Shown piece after piece: positions 40,567 to 51,591 of a stretch of DNA of 64,000 nt; position 1 is the stretch's first letter; each line of letters begins with the position of its first letter. The notes beneath the pieces are model-generated. The model was not told the origin of the DNA, did not search any database, and saw only the letters and a list, made by a program, of their open reading frames with translations. The stretch is taken from contig OU862913.1 of NCBI GenBank assembly GCA_917880885.1, forward strand, positions 43,743,460 to 43,807,459, given 5' to 3'. A program made the translations under genes and the position numbers. The DNA is from Limnephilus marmoratus. Lineage: Eukaryota; Arthropoda; Insecta; Trichoptera; Limnephilidae.

Positions 40567-41796
40567 ATGAATTTCACAAACAACATTAATATCACTATCA
40601 CAACGGCGAGAAGCAGGAGTCCCCGGTGCAGGCCAAAGCTGTTGGTGAATTTCACCAACATTCGCGGCCTGCACAAAAACTTAAGCTTCGTCCACCAACA
40701 CCTTCTCTCCCAACGCCCTAACCTTCTCTTCCTTTCCGAAACGTAGATAGCCGAGCCTACAGACGCCACCTATCAGACGCTACCTACCAAAGGAGGTGTC
40801 TGTCTCTTCAGCCGAGCTGACGTCAACTGTGTGCGACTGTTGAATCTGGAGAACTCCAGATTCGACGTAATGTGGGTGCGTGTCAATCTTGCCAGTACGG
40901 TAAGATTTTACGCGTGTCTATACCGCTCACCGAACCTTAGCGTTTCAGATACGTCCGAACTCTTCAAACATCTAAGTAATACTATTGATGAACTCTTGCC
41001 CCGCTTCCCTACGGCAGAGTTTGTGGTCCTGGGGGACTTCAATGTTCATAACGAACCTTGGTTAAAGTTCTCAGGACCAACGGACTCAGCTGGACGAGAG
41101 GCGGAATCCTTTGCCCTCTGCCACGGACTGGAGCAAATGGTTCAGGAGCCTACAAGGGTTCCTGATGTCCAGACTCACCGCTCCAATCTGTTAGATTTGT
41201 TTTTAACCACTGTACCACACGGCTACAAGATTGACGTCACAGCGCCTTTAGGATCGTCCGACCACTGCCTGGTGACGACGTCAATCCCCGTAACCTTCAG
41301 ACCGCCAAACGAGCGGCTGAAGAGAAAAGTGTGGCACTATAGATCAGCAGATTGGTTTGGTCTGCGGGCACATTTTAATGCTTTCCCGTGGTCAGCTGTC
41401 TGTTTTCGGACCTCGGATCCCTCAAGATGTGCCCAGGAAATTGGTGAAGTCATCACATCCGCGATGGATGGCTTCATCCAATCCACTGTTAAAGAAACTG
41501 GTGTGGGCTCAAAGCCGTGGTTCAGTCGACAATGCTCTGAAGCAGTGCGACGAAAAAACGCGGCTTACCGAGCCTACAACACATCTCTAACGTCCGAAAA
41601 CAGAACAGTATATAACAAAATGGCAAAGGAAAGCAAGAGGATCATTAATAGGTCTAAATTCGAGCACGACCTGCAGATCAGTAGAAAGCTGGCTGCCTGC
41701 CCGCACGGCAGCAGAGCGTTCTGGTCGCTTGCGGGCTCAATAGGTCGCAATTTCTGCAAACCCAGTCACCTCTTACCAGACCTGACGGCCCTCTAG
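40567..41796 (+). pseudogene. LINE AP-type endonuclease region
   Basis: From the Met at 40,567 the frame reads 'NIRGLHKNLSFVHQHLL' and 'LLFLSET', then TAG at 40,743 where Trp is expected. It continues 'KGGVCLFSRADV', 'FYACLYRSPN', 'FVVLGDFNVHNEPW' (the catalytic GDFN) and 'PLGSSDHCLVTTSIP' (the SDH motif), and then a region up to the stop at 41,796. These are the expected motifs of the non-LTR APE domain in order. The stop in SETW implies the copy is dead. From 40,831 on, 321 codons are open. Confidence 0.88.
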
Positions 41797-42114
41797 CAAA
41801 TACCGCCGCCGAAAAGGCTAACTTATTAGGCAAAATGTTCGCGGAACACTCGACCCTCGATGATCAAGGTGCTACCCCGCCGTCGGTTCCTCACTGCGGT
41901 TTTCATATGAAAAAGCTGAGGATCCGGCATCGGGATGTACTCTAAGTCTTACGAGGGCTTGATATTAATAAAGCTAGTGGGCCTGACGGAATACCTGCCC
42001 TGGTATTGCAGAGGTGCGCTGCAGAAATAGCTCCAATTTTGACGAAGCTTTTCAAAATGTCCCTGAAGTCTGGCTCTGTGCCCTCTGGTTGGAAAAAATC
42101 GATCATTCACCCTA
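41797..42114 (+). pseudogene. LINE connector before the reverse transcriptase
   Basis: In shifted frames it reads 'LGKMFAEHSTLDD', 'LDINKASGPDGIPALVLQRC' and 'SLKSGSVPSGWKKSIIHP'. These are the RT N-terminal motifs (KA.GPDGIP; .P..WK...I.P). The element is cut at IHP by the nested LINE and resumes at 42,683 with PKKGDRSNPANYRPIA. Confidence 0.8.
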
Positions 42115-42682
42115 TACAAATGTAAACAGAATCAACATTAGAAATAATAATGTATTCTATACCCCCCAAGCACACACAAAACTAATGCAAACTCACAGCA
42201 GCTTTATTGGACCTCGTACCTTCAATAGTTTACCAAAACATATTCAAGTTGCAACTAAACTTCCGCATTTCATAAAAGAGTTAAAATTATGGCTAAACCA
42301 TACAGATGTAAAAACTCTATTTATTTAGTTTTATTTCACTTTATGTTTCTAAAAACTCTATTTATTTAGTTTTATATCACTTTTCTCACGAACTTTACAC
42401 CTATTATTACAATGAATATCATTTATTACACTTTACACTTATTTAACCGTACACTATTGTATACACTTCTTGTACAAACTGTTTAAACAATTTTTGTTTT
42501 TGCTTTATATACCCCTGTTTGTTTTTTCTAGGTACTAAATAAAACTTATTTTAACTATATTACCCACGCACAGGCTGCGCCTTAGTGGGTTCCCACATTA
42601 TTGTTATGATTTTCAAAATATGTAAATATAAATTGTAAATTATGGGAAAAATAAAGGAATAAAAAAAAAAAAAAAAAAAAAA
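42115..42682 (+). mobile_element. Second LINE 3' end nested in the Jockey-type LINE
   Basis: A short frame (to 42,328) reads 'NRINIRNNNVFYTPQAHTKL', 'SSFIGPRTFNSLPKHIQV' and 'FIKELKLWL', which is typical of the C-terminal tail of another LINE family. A 3' UTR and a long A-run (42,660-42,682) follow. The host LINE continues in register just after the A-run. Confidence 0.85.
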
Positions 42683-43866
42683 TTCCAAAGAAGGGTGACC
42701 GCTCCAACCCAGCCAACTACCGCCCCATAGCGATCACATCAGTTCTGTCTAAGGTAATGGAGCGTGTGATCGACGACAAACTGCTCACATACCTCGAGAA
42801 GAACAAAATTATTAACGAACGTCAATACGGATTCCGGCGGAACCGCTCGTGTGGTGATCTTCTCGCGTATGTGACGCATGTTTGGGGGCGGTGCCTGGAA
42901 TGTTTTGGTGAGACCCAAACGGTTGCACTGGATATTTCCAAGGCCTTTGACCGGGTTTGGCACCGAGGGCTTGTCAACAAACTGCTTTCTTACGGACTTC
43001 CAGCATCCTTATGTAAGTGGATTGCCGACTTTTTGAGGGAGAGGTCGATTCAGGTGGTTGCTGACGATTTCACCTCTTCTTCGCATTCGATAAATGCTGG
43101 CGTCCCACAGGGATCGGTTCTGTCACCGACTTTGTTTCTGTTGCACATCAATGACCTCTTGTCATGTGCACCGATTCATTGTTACGCGGATGACAGTACA
43201 GTCCATGATAGCTTTTTGTTTGACAAGCCCCCAAAGGGCACACAAACTCCAATAGCTCGGAGGGCTTTGAAGCAAAGAATGGACGGTTACCTCGAGAGTA
43301 TTTTCTCTTGGGGTAAGAATAACCTCGTCGAATTTAATGTTTCAAAGACCCAATCATGTTTGATAACGTCTAAAAGGGATCGAAATGAAAATCTAGTCTC
43401 CTTCAACGGAAGCAACCTTCCGAACAGGACCTCCATCAATATGCTTGGTGTAACTCTAAGTGACCAGCTCAGGTACGGGGGCTCCATCGAAACCAGAGTT
43501 AAGTTAGCCTCTCAGAAACTGGGCGTACTGTACAGGGCCCGCAGATACTTTAATAGTACCCAACTGCTAACCCTGTACAAATCGCAAGTGCGCCCCACGG
43601 TTGAATTTGGCAGCCACCTCTGGTCTGGAGCTCCAAAATACATTAAAAAAAAAACCCTTGACTCTGTGTAGAAACAGGCGGTCCGTTTGATAGATTCTCC
43701 CATCTTAACAGACGGACTGCAATCTTTAGAGCATAGGCGTCATGTGGGAATGCTGTCCTTGTTCTACCGGTATTACAATGGAAGATGCTCCGAGGAACTA
43801 GCATCATTGATCCCCTCGGCACCGGTGCATAGTCGGGAAACACTTTTACACGGTCTTACAAATTAA
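42683..43866 (+). pseudogene. LINE reverse transcriptase
   Basis: It resumes with 'PKKGDRSNPANYRPIA' and reads all palm motifs: 'QYGFRRNRSC', 'VALDISKAFDRVWH', 'AGVPQGSVLSPTLFLLHIND', 'CYADDSTVHD', then 'LVEFNVSKTQSCLI' and 'NMLGVTLSDQLRYGG'. The YADD active site is intact. A small insertion (KKK) and a stop at 43,669 interrupt the C-terminal part, after which 'KQAVRLIDSPILTDGLQSLE' continues to a stop near 43,866. The frame from 42,757 to 43,671 is open (304 codons). Confidence 0.9.
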
Positions 43867-44314
43867 TATATTTACGTTTTTTTTACATTCTTATTTTGCT
43901 TATACATTATTGAAAAATGAAAAATACTAATGATCAAAAAATAATTTCCAAAAAATACACAATTTTAATAGTTTTATCATCACGCCTTTCAGCATTTTTG
44001 GATGAAGGTGTGAATTAAAGCAAATTTGGAATGAAATAAAATCGATATTGAGTTATAATCTTTCTCATTGGAACCGCCCTGTACGATCGTAAGAACATCT
44101 TTCGACGAAATTTGGATTTTCGGCCGCTGGTTGTTTAAAGGAACTTAAAAGTTGAACGTATGAATAAATTAGCAGATTTTGTGACATTCAATTAATAAAA
44201 TGACATTAATTGACACTGTTACAATTAATTGACATTCAGTCAATTAATATATCAGGATATAATTTTAATTAATTTATAAAAATATGTATACACTAATACT
44301 AACCTAACCTATCC

Positions 44315-44735
44315 TGTATTACTCCACACAGGAGGCCCGGAGGAAATTATTTCCCCCCCCAGGGCCTGTTATCTTTGGGGGTGCTGTGTGGAGGGTCTCT
44401 TTAATGAAAGGGAGGAGAGGAAGTTCTGGAAAGGAAAACGGTATGAGGGGTGGGTAAGAATCTGGGGGTCAGTGTGTCCAGGAGCGAAGAACGAATGAAT
44501 CCATCCCTCCCACTGCGGTGCAAGGCAATGTTCCGAGAGAGTCCTGCTGGAGAGATCAAAAAAGATCTTGCCCTACCGCATCCGGCCTGCGGTTGTTGGG
44601 CAGATACATCTGCCGCCAATATCCGAACAAACCTGACCCCATGAACTCGGGCACCCCTGCTAAGTCACCAAACGTAGCGAACCACTTGGGGTGACCTATG
44701 GTAGAGGTGTTGGCTATCCAATGAAAGGTAGAAGA
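44315..44735 (-). mobile_element. LINE-derived non-autonomous element (well preserved)
   Basis: It runs from 'ctccacacaggaggcccgga' through 'caatgttccgagagagtcct' and 'gggcacccctgctaagtcac' to 'ggtgttggctatccaatgaa'. On the minus strand it holds the 5'-UTR-like part followed by the tail. It has no reverse transcriptase segment at all. Confidence 0.8.
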
Positions 44736-44739
44736 CGCA

Positions 44740-45880
44740 TTAAAATTCCATTTTTATTCAAAGTTCAAAATTACCCTTGCAAAACGATTCCTTTGCCACT
44801 ATTATGATATGATATTTGCGTAAGTCTCGTGTCATTCTAAATAAGCATGAAATACTGAACTAACCCAAACTAGGAAACTAAAACCAATTTTGTGCCTGTT
44901 AATTGTTGTTTCTTGGAGTAATTTTGAAACAAAGTGAAATTTCCATAATCTGTGTACAAAAGTGCAGCGGTTAGGGAAATAATAACCTCAAATATTAAAT
45001 ACATCCATTTCGTTTAAATTTTTAACGAAGACTTTGTAAACCTTGTACTGGGGTAAGAATTAATAAAGGGGAAAGAGGAAGAAGAATGAAACTTAGATAA
45101 AGATATATATGTACATGTGTTAAATATTTAGTTTTTTCATTCGTGTTCTTTGAATGGTTATTCTTTTCATAAGCGGTGCTACAATTTATTACAATTAGTA
45201 TAACGCAAGGTTAGTGGGAAATGCGTTTAACGAGGTTAGCTCATAGGGACCTTTTTCGGAAAAAAACTCGTCGGGCCGCTTTCGAAATTTCGCACGCGTG
45301 ATCTAGCTTGAAGTAAAACACTGCCACTTGTATTGCAGGTAATTCAAATCTCCCAGTAGAACATGGACTTCAAGCTACCTCAAGCCATATTTAGCCAATC
45401 ACCGCTCTACCCCCTCGATCCAGCCTTGTTAAATACATTTTCTACGAGCCTTGAATATAACGTGTCTTGTATTTTTTGTCATGTTGTTAAACATGTTTCT
45501 AAACGATTTTTTTTACCTTAAAAACAGGATTTCATTGTTTACAAAATTTAATTTTTTCCCTGGATTAGGGCTTTTCGTTTTTACAATATGGCATCACTCA
45601 ATTGCTGACTCTATGACCAGGGTTGCCAATTCGTGGAAAATTTTCCAAATAGTGGATATTTTCTAAGATTTAAAAAAAATGGGTTATTTGCAGGTAGAAA
45701 CTTTTTGCGGGAAAAATCAGAGGATTCTGAGAATTTCTTGATTTTTCAACCACGTTGAAAAAATATTTACCATAATAAATTGTGAAAATGTAGGTACTCT
45801 AATTTCATTTCCTTTAGCAGCATCAAACAAATTTATTTTTTCGACTAAATAATTAAAAAAATGCTTATTTCAAGTTTTTA
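44740..45880. other. Sequence without recognised features
   Basis: It is AT-rich. The only structure is a hairpin-like pair near 45,303 (tagcttgaagt) and 45,376 (acttcaagcta). The short plus-strand ORF at 45,451-45,666 has no motif. Confidence 0.45.
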
Positions 45881-45884
45881 ATTT

Positions 45885-46280
45885 TGGATGCGGATGTGGG
45901 TACCGCGCACCGCTCCGGGAACCATTTATTGATTTACCAACACTCCTGCTATAGGTCAAACTAAATGGTTCGCTACGTTTGGAGACTTAACAGAGGTGCC
46001 TGTGTTCATGGGGTCAGTTTTGTCGAGGTCTTGGTGACGGAAGCGTTTGCTCGCCTACTTCATGGCGGGCCGAATAGGGAGAAAATGGTTGAGGGAGATC
46101 TTATTACATCTCCAGCCGTTCTCTCTCGAACCACCGCTTCGTACCGCAGTGGAAGCGATGGATTCATAAGCGCGTCACTCCTGGACAAATCGACCCCAGA
46201 TTCTTACCCACCCCTCATACCTTTTCCCTTCCCAGAACTCCCTCTCCTTCCTTTCATCTATGACCCCAAGTGATTTTTTT
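45885..46280 (+). mobile_element. LINE-derived non-autonomous element, without tail
   Basis: It runs in LINE-sense order from 'gcggatgtgggtaccgcgca' to 'cccagaactccctctccttc', ending 'ggcctactgtatgtaaaaaa', a decayed tail. Confidence 0.75.
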
Positions 46281-46571
46281 GCTAATGGCCTACTGTATGT
46301 AAAAAAATCAGAGTATGCGATTCACACGCGGTAGAAGAAGTACCTTCGGAAAACTAAAGTAGATAAGAGTGGGGAGACTACGAAGCACTTTTTTATCAAT
46401 GTGATGGATGAGTTTTTCCATATTTTTGTCTTCGAATTCCAGTGTACCTTTCCCTATACATTTGGTCACCTTATTAATATTTATGTTTTCGTCCTGGGAG
46501 TTGCTAGATGTCGCTCTCTTTTGTGTTTTCTTTGTCTGATCATTTTATAAAAATAAATTATTTTTTTTGGT

Positions 46572-46662
46572 TTTCATAGGATTCGACCCTTGGTTTCGTG
46601 AATGTCTGGTCGCTAAGGTTCGTCAGGCGCTTTATACCACTAGACCAAAGGAGACTTGCGTG
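46572..46662 (-). repeat. tRNA-like sequence
   Basis: The minus strand reads 'tttggtctagtggtataaag' (A-box-like) and 'aagggtcgaatcctatg' (B-box-like). The arms between are degraded. It looks like the head of a further tRNA-derived SINE. Confidence 0.45.
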
Positions 46663-47133
46663 GAACCGTGGATTTATCTTATTATGTTGCAACCGAGTAC
46701 CCGTCAAATAAATAAATATTTTATTGCTATCTCATGTATCGCAGGCTAAATCCTATAGGTGTATGTATTTTTTTTTATTGTCGCTATTTTTTTTTATCGA
46801 GTTTCAAAATACCACGGTGCTAAAGAAGTTTTCACTTCAAAATAATTTTATTTCATTTTAGGGGAAAGGGAATTTGTGAGGTACCTACCTCTATTGAGGG
46901 TATTTAAGAATATGTCCCTTGGCAACCCTGTCCGTGACGCTGATGCAGGGTTGGGATGTCTATGAAAATTTCCCAAGATATAGGGAAAAGGAATATGTTC
47001 TAGGGAAAAGCACGAAATCAGCACAAAACTGCAGAAATTTTGACCTCTGGCAAAACTTTATTAAATTTTTATTGGTAAACTTCTACTTCCCTGTAAAATA
47101 CACCAACTCAGTTAAAGGCATCGTTATGTTATA

Positions 47134-47463
47134 CAGGGTGTTAAGAGACGTACTTGACTTACTTTAACCAGTGATTCCTGACATTATTTGGAGTAAAAAA
47201 AGTTAATGAAATTATGGTCTCTGGTGATTTTTTAATGACTTTTTTTTTTAAATTACTACAAAATCAAATTTTAAAAAAATCTTTCGTATTTCATCACTGG
47301 TCACTCAGCCGAGTAACCGAACCCTCACAGTCCAACACCTACTATTTTTTTTTCTAGAAAAAAAAATCAAAAATGTCGCAAATTTACACCAAACTTTGAT
47401 TTACATATTTTACTCCAAATAATGTCAGCAATCGCTGGTTAATGCACGTCTCTTAACACTCTT
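47134..47463. mobile_element. MITE, second copy of the 12,070 family
   Basis: The left end cagggtgttaagagacgtac matches 12,070. The right end has a small deletion (tttac missing from the arm), and the flanks again are ata/tata. Confidence 0.8.
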
Positions 47464-48159
47464 TATATATTGCTAGAGTTTGACCTTAACTATTTATTCC
47501 ATTCACACGTTTTTTTCCTAAATATTGCCTATTCTGCCATACTTCTAACGTTACCAAATACAATATTGTTTATTTCTCTTTAAAATATAAGAAATAATAA
47601 TTAAAATTGGCAAATAATGCATTTAATAGTAGATCACTAACTGCCGCACTTTTATTAGGGACAGATTTAGGAAATGACACATTTTAACTTAATTACTACA
47701 AGAAACAACTAATAACGTTTGGGTAGAAGGTAAAAGATGCATTCTAATTCCATTTTTAGTCAAAGTTCAAAATTTCCCTTATAAAACGATTGCTTGGAGC
47801 CATTTAATTTTTGTTTTAATATGTATTTCAGTTTGTATCATTTGCGTCAGATTCATTTCAATCAAAATATGAATGAATTATGAAATACTTAGTTCACCTA
47901 AACTAAGAACCTAATAGCCTATTGCGTATTTTGTTAAAGGTGAAAACTTCTTTATCACCGTTGTGATTTGAAACTCGATGAAACGAAAAAGCGATACTAA
48001 AAAGGGTCACACATCTATAGGATTTAGCTTGCAAGAGAATGTACTTTATTATAGAATAATCGGTCTCCTCTTTGTGCGGCGTTTCACAGCCTCCCCACTC
48101 TTGTCTACTTTAGTTTTCTGAAGGTTTCGCTTCTACCGCGTGTGAACGGCACACTTGTT

Positions 48160-48390
48160 TTTTGAAGTGAAAACTTCTTTAGTACCGTTGTGATTTGAAG
48201 CTCGAAGAAGCGAAAAAGTAACATTAGAAAGAGACAAACGCATTAATCTATTGGATTTTGACTGCGAGAGAATAAGATAGAATAATCGATCTGCTCTTTG
48301 TGCGGTGCTTCGTAGCCTTCCCACTCTCTCTTGTCTACTTTAGTTTTCTGAAGGTTTCACTGCTACCGCGTGTGAACTGCTCGCGGAGAC
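48160..48390. repeat. Extra copy of the foldback right arm
   Basis: 'gtgaaaacttctttagtacc' to 'gaaggtttcactgctaccgc' repeats 47,937-48,145 in the same direction, forming a tandem copy of the right arm. Confidence 0.7.
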
Positions 48391-48783
48391 TATGGCATCA
48401 CCAATTTGGGCATGTTGTGCAAATTTCAAAACACATTTCGAGCAAAGGTTCAATTCTGTATGGTGGTCGTACACCAGGGCGATACTGGTTGTATCTTGTA
48501 CTTTGGATGTAAATAGTTATTTCTTGTAGAATTTTTAATAATCTGTGCCTAAAAGTACTACCAAGAAAGCAAATTAGAAAGAATGATATATTGATGTTTT
48601 ATTTGGGAGAGTTACAATGACAAATGACACAGATATGTACATTATTCTACATCAACTACAGTACAAATAAATTCATATTTAACTTATAATACTCGAGTGG
48701 ATAATTATTATTGACAAAAAAATATTCTAAACAAATCTTAGCCAGACTAAAGTACATCAGTGGGGTCAAACAGTTCCGCGTAA

Positions 48784-49117
48784 GGCGGCCCCTAGACGCT
48801 ACAATAACATTGTACAATATATTTTATTGTTCAATAAGATTGAACGGAGCTTAGAATCCAAACAATCAATTATATTGCACAATATAACAATCAATTATAT
48901 TGCACAATAAAAGAACTGCTCAATGTTTTCAAAATTGAAAAAATATTGTGCAATACTGACTCTGCACGATGCGATTGAAAAATATGGTGCAATAAAAATT
49001 AAACTAGCTCAAACTTTTGTTCAATCATTGAGCAATCTTCAATATTAACCCTAAACGGTCAATAATATTGCACAATTCGTAATATTGAGCAATATAATTG
49101 ATCATCTAGGGGCCGCC
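48784..49117. mobile_element. PIF/Harbinger-like MITE
   Basis: The ends ggcggcccctaga and, inverted, ggcggcccctagat are flanked by taa on both sides, as expected for 3-bp TWA target duplication. The interior is rich in repeats of ttgcacaatat / caatattgc and has no ORF. Confidence 0.8.
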
Positions 49118-49130
49118 TAAGGGGGCATAG

Positions 49131-49263
49131 ATTAATTACGTGAGCTCAAAATGGGGGGATCCAGGAAAATCTCACCTTACTTGAAAAAAATATATTGTGG
49201 CCCAAATTTATCTCACCAGGGGGGGGGGTCTAGATTGGTAGAAAAACTGCTCACGTAATTAAT
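49131..49263. mobile_element. Short MITE-like inverted repeat
   Basis: 'attaattacgtgagc' at 49,131 pairs perfectly with 'gctcacgtaattaat' ending at 49,263. The interior has a G-run of nine. It lies 13 bp from the preceding MITE. Confidence 0.65.
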
Positions 49264-49459
49264 ATAAATGCGTTTTATCTCTCTGCTATTATAAATGTTA
49301 TTTAAAAGCAAAAACTTTTTCTGTTAGTACAGATTCATATGTTCTTTAAAGAAATTTCGCCCCTTTTCAGATATCCATTTTTGGACACTGGTTGCAAAAT
49401 AAGTAATTGTTCTAGATCTTAATGAGTCAATATTTAGTGCGTTCAATGATTATTGTTTC

Positions 49460-49662
49460 TTTTTTTTACATTAACTCCACACAGGAGGCCTTGAGGAAAA
49501 TAATTTCCCTCAGGGCCTATGTCATCTGGGATGCTGTATGGAGGGTCTTTTTGAGGAGAGGAAGGAATGAACAAGGAATGAAGGTCTTGAAGAGACCCAT
49601 GTTGTAGGAAGGAGGAAACACAGTGGCCGGCAAATCATTCCACAGCCGAGCTGTTGAAGAAG
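49460..49662 (-). mobile_element. Jockey-type LINE 3' end with hairpin tail
   Basis: The minus strand reads 'LLQQLGCGMICRPLCFLLPT', as at 22,300, followed by the hairpin tail and A-run at about 49,465. Confidence 0.8.
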
Positions 49663-49664
49663 AC

Positions 49665-49815
49665 TCCAGATACTAATATCTACAGCCTGTATGTCTGACG
49701 AATATCTACAGCTCATATGTTGAACTAATATCTACGAACTTCAGAGTGTTGACTAATATCTACAGAGCTTAGGTTGAACTAATATTTACAGAGCGTAGGT
49801 TGGACTAATCAGCTA
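49665..49815 (+). repeat. Short degenerate tandem repeat
   Basis: About five units of ~30 bp carry 'actaatatctacagagc(tt)' and 'aggttgaact'. They separate the LINE tail from its upstream coding part at 50,050-50,270. Confidence 0.6.
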
Positions 49816-50044
49816 AATGTGTCCAATAGTCCGATATTAAGATTTTTACATACATACTTACATAAATTAAGTTTTTTAAACTGCATTCGCAATATTACGT
49901 TATTCCAATATGCTATACATAATTGCAAATCCAACCTCTGCCAGTGCTGTAGATATTCGTCAACGCTTTGGTTCTCATAGATATTAGTTCGATTTTTTCA
50001 GGTTTTGGAATTCCTGTACATATTAGTAGACGCCTCCGTTGAAG

Positions 50045-50275
50045 AACTGTTGAAGCTGCCGAGAAACGACCAGTTCTCATGTGACAAATGTCAACCGTGT
50101 ACAAAGGTTGGGTAAGCGTTTGGCGTATTTCTCGACTATGCACCGGTGCCGAAGGGATCAATGACACTAGTTCCTCGGAGCATCTTCCATTGTAATACCG
50201 GTAGAACAAGGATAGCATTTCCACCCGACGCTTGTGTCCTAAAGATTGCAATCCGTCTGTTAAAACCCATTACCT
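50045..50275 (-). pseudogene. Jockey-type LINE C-terminal coding piece
   Basis: The minus strand reads 'HKRRVEMLSLFYRYYNGRC', 'SEELVSLIPSAPVHSREIRQ' and 'YTVDICHMRTGRFSAAS'. This is the segment that should directly precede the tail at 49,660; about 380 bp of other sequence lies between. Confidence 0.8.
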
Positions 50276-50589
50276 CCATGACGATGTCTATAGGCATCAA
50301 AAAAATTGATGAAAAGTACGATTTTTTTCAATGTGAATAAAGCTAAATCCCACCATGTTGTTATGCACCATTTACGGATTGGTATGTTAGCTTTCAATAA
50401 TTAATATAATTAAATACATTTTATTAATTATTCTATTCTTGTTTGCTTTTCTGTACTCGAATCTATGACTAGTGGATATATTTCGGATAAGTTAGCTGGG
50501 TTTTCTACCTATTGCGAGTAGTTTATTTGTTTGTTTAAATACATGTTATCCTATGGATAACTCTATTAGTAGCTTGTTTATACGTGGAA

Positions 50590-51590
50590 TAAAATACCTT
50601 GATATCGATTGTGCCTCTGTGTGTAACCGCAGTCAATGAACTTTAAAAATTTTACTTTGATTTTAAGTATTATTTTCAAACTTGGGAATAAATACAAAAT
50701 GTGCGTTTAGTAACCTACCTATAATATAATATTTGAAATTGGAATTACCATATCTCGTGATTTTTCACGGGTCTGCGGTAGGTATCAAAATACTAATTTC
50801 GGTTGTGCCTCCGTCTGTTACTCCAGTTCAATGAACTCTAGAACTTTTGCTTTGAATTTAAGTATTATTTTCAAAATTGGAACTGATTGTGGTAAAATTC
50901 ATACATGTAATTAAGTAAGTAGATACCTACCTATATCATAATATTTAAAATTGGAATTGTAATACCACGTGATTTTCGTGGGTCTGCATTAGATATTAAT
51001 GGTGCAAGCGAATGTGCCTCCGTCTGTAACAGTGACAATGAAAATTGGAACTGATTATGGGTAAAATGCAAACTTGCGATCAAGTAGTTACCTACCTATA
51101 GAGTAATATTTAATACGGGGATTATAACATCCCATGTTTTTAGCGCTTTTTGCGCCATGTATTGAATATACTAATTTCGGTTGTGCCTCTGTCTGTACCT
51201 CCGGTTCAATGAACTCTAGAACTTTTGCTTTGAATCAAAGTTTCATTATCAAAATTGGAACTGATTGTAAAATTAAAAATTATAATTTTAATACCCCGTG
51301 ATTTTTCACGGGAATGCTTTAGGTAGTAAAAAGATTAATTTCGAATATGCCTCTTTTTGTAACAGTGGTTCAACGAACTAAAAAAAAATCCTTTCATTTT
51401 CAAAGTTGGAACTGATTGTGGAAAAATTCAAACATGCGCTTAAGTGGATACCTACCTTTTACATATTTTATGTGTTTAAAATTGCAATTATAATATCCCG
51501 TGATTTTTCATGGGTCTGCGGTGAGTATTAAAAACACTATTTTCGAATTTGTATCCGGCTTTAACTGCGGTTAAATGAACACTATAAATT
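50590..51590 (+). repeat. Array of hairpin-bearing units (module H)
   Basis: Five or six diverged units of roughly 165-210 bp. Each starts with a cccgtgatttttcacggg-type hairpin (about 50,755, 50,965, 51,130, 51,295 and 51,497) and continues with 'tgcctctgtctgtaactg' and 'ggttcaatgaactctagaac'. A lone unit follows at 52,400-52,560. A family-A tRNA-like head directly follows the array. Confidence 0.8.
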
Positions 51591-51591
51591 C

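Larger units (their letters stand above)
40316..43866 (+). mobile_element. Jockey-type LINE, nearly full length but broken
   Basis: It starts with a 5'-UTR-like region (40,316-40,566), then an AP-type endonuclease, a connecting region and a reverse transcriptase. The frame is broken by a stop at 40,743, a stop or frameshift near 41,796, a second LINE at 42,115-42,682, and a stop at 43,669. The conserved hairpin tail of the family is missing here, so the 3' end is truncated or diverged. Confidence 0.88.
46306..48155. mobile_element. Large foldback with nested elements
   Basis: The left arm at 46,306 ('gcgattcacacgcggtagaa', 'gaaaactaaagtagataaga') is matched inverted at 48,075-48,155 ('tgtctactttagttttctga', 'ttctaccgcgtgtgaacggc'). 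An inner pair lies at 46,735-46,840 and 47,935-48,030 (aaatcctatagg and gttttcacttc text). Between the arms lie a tRNA-like piece and a MITE. Confidence 0.65.

Noticed and set aside
40255..40769. Overlapping ORFs of 85-139 codons on both strands
   Set aside because: They cover the 5'-UTR-like part and the start of the endonuclease of the LINE and show no motif of their own.
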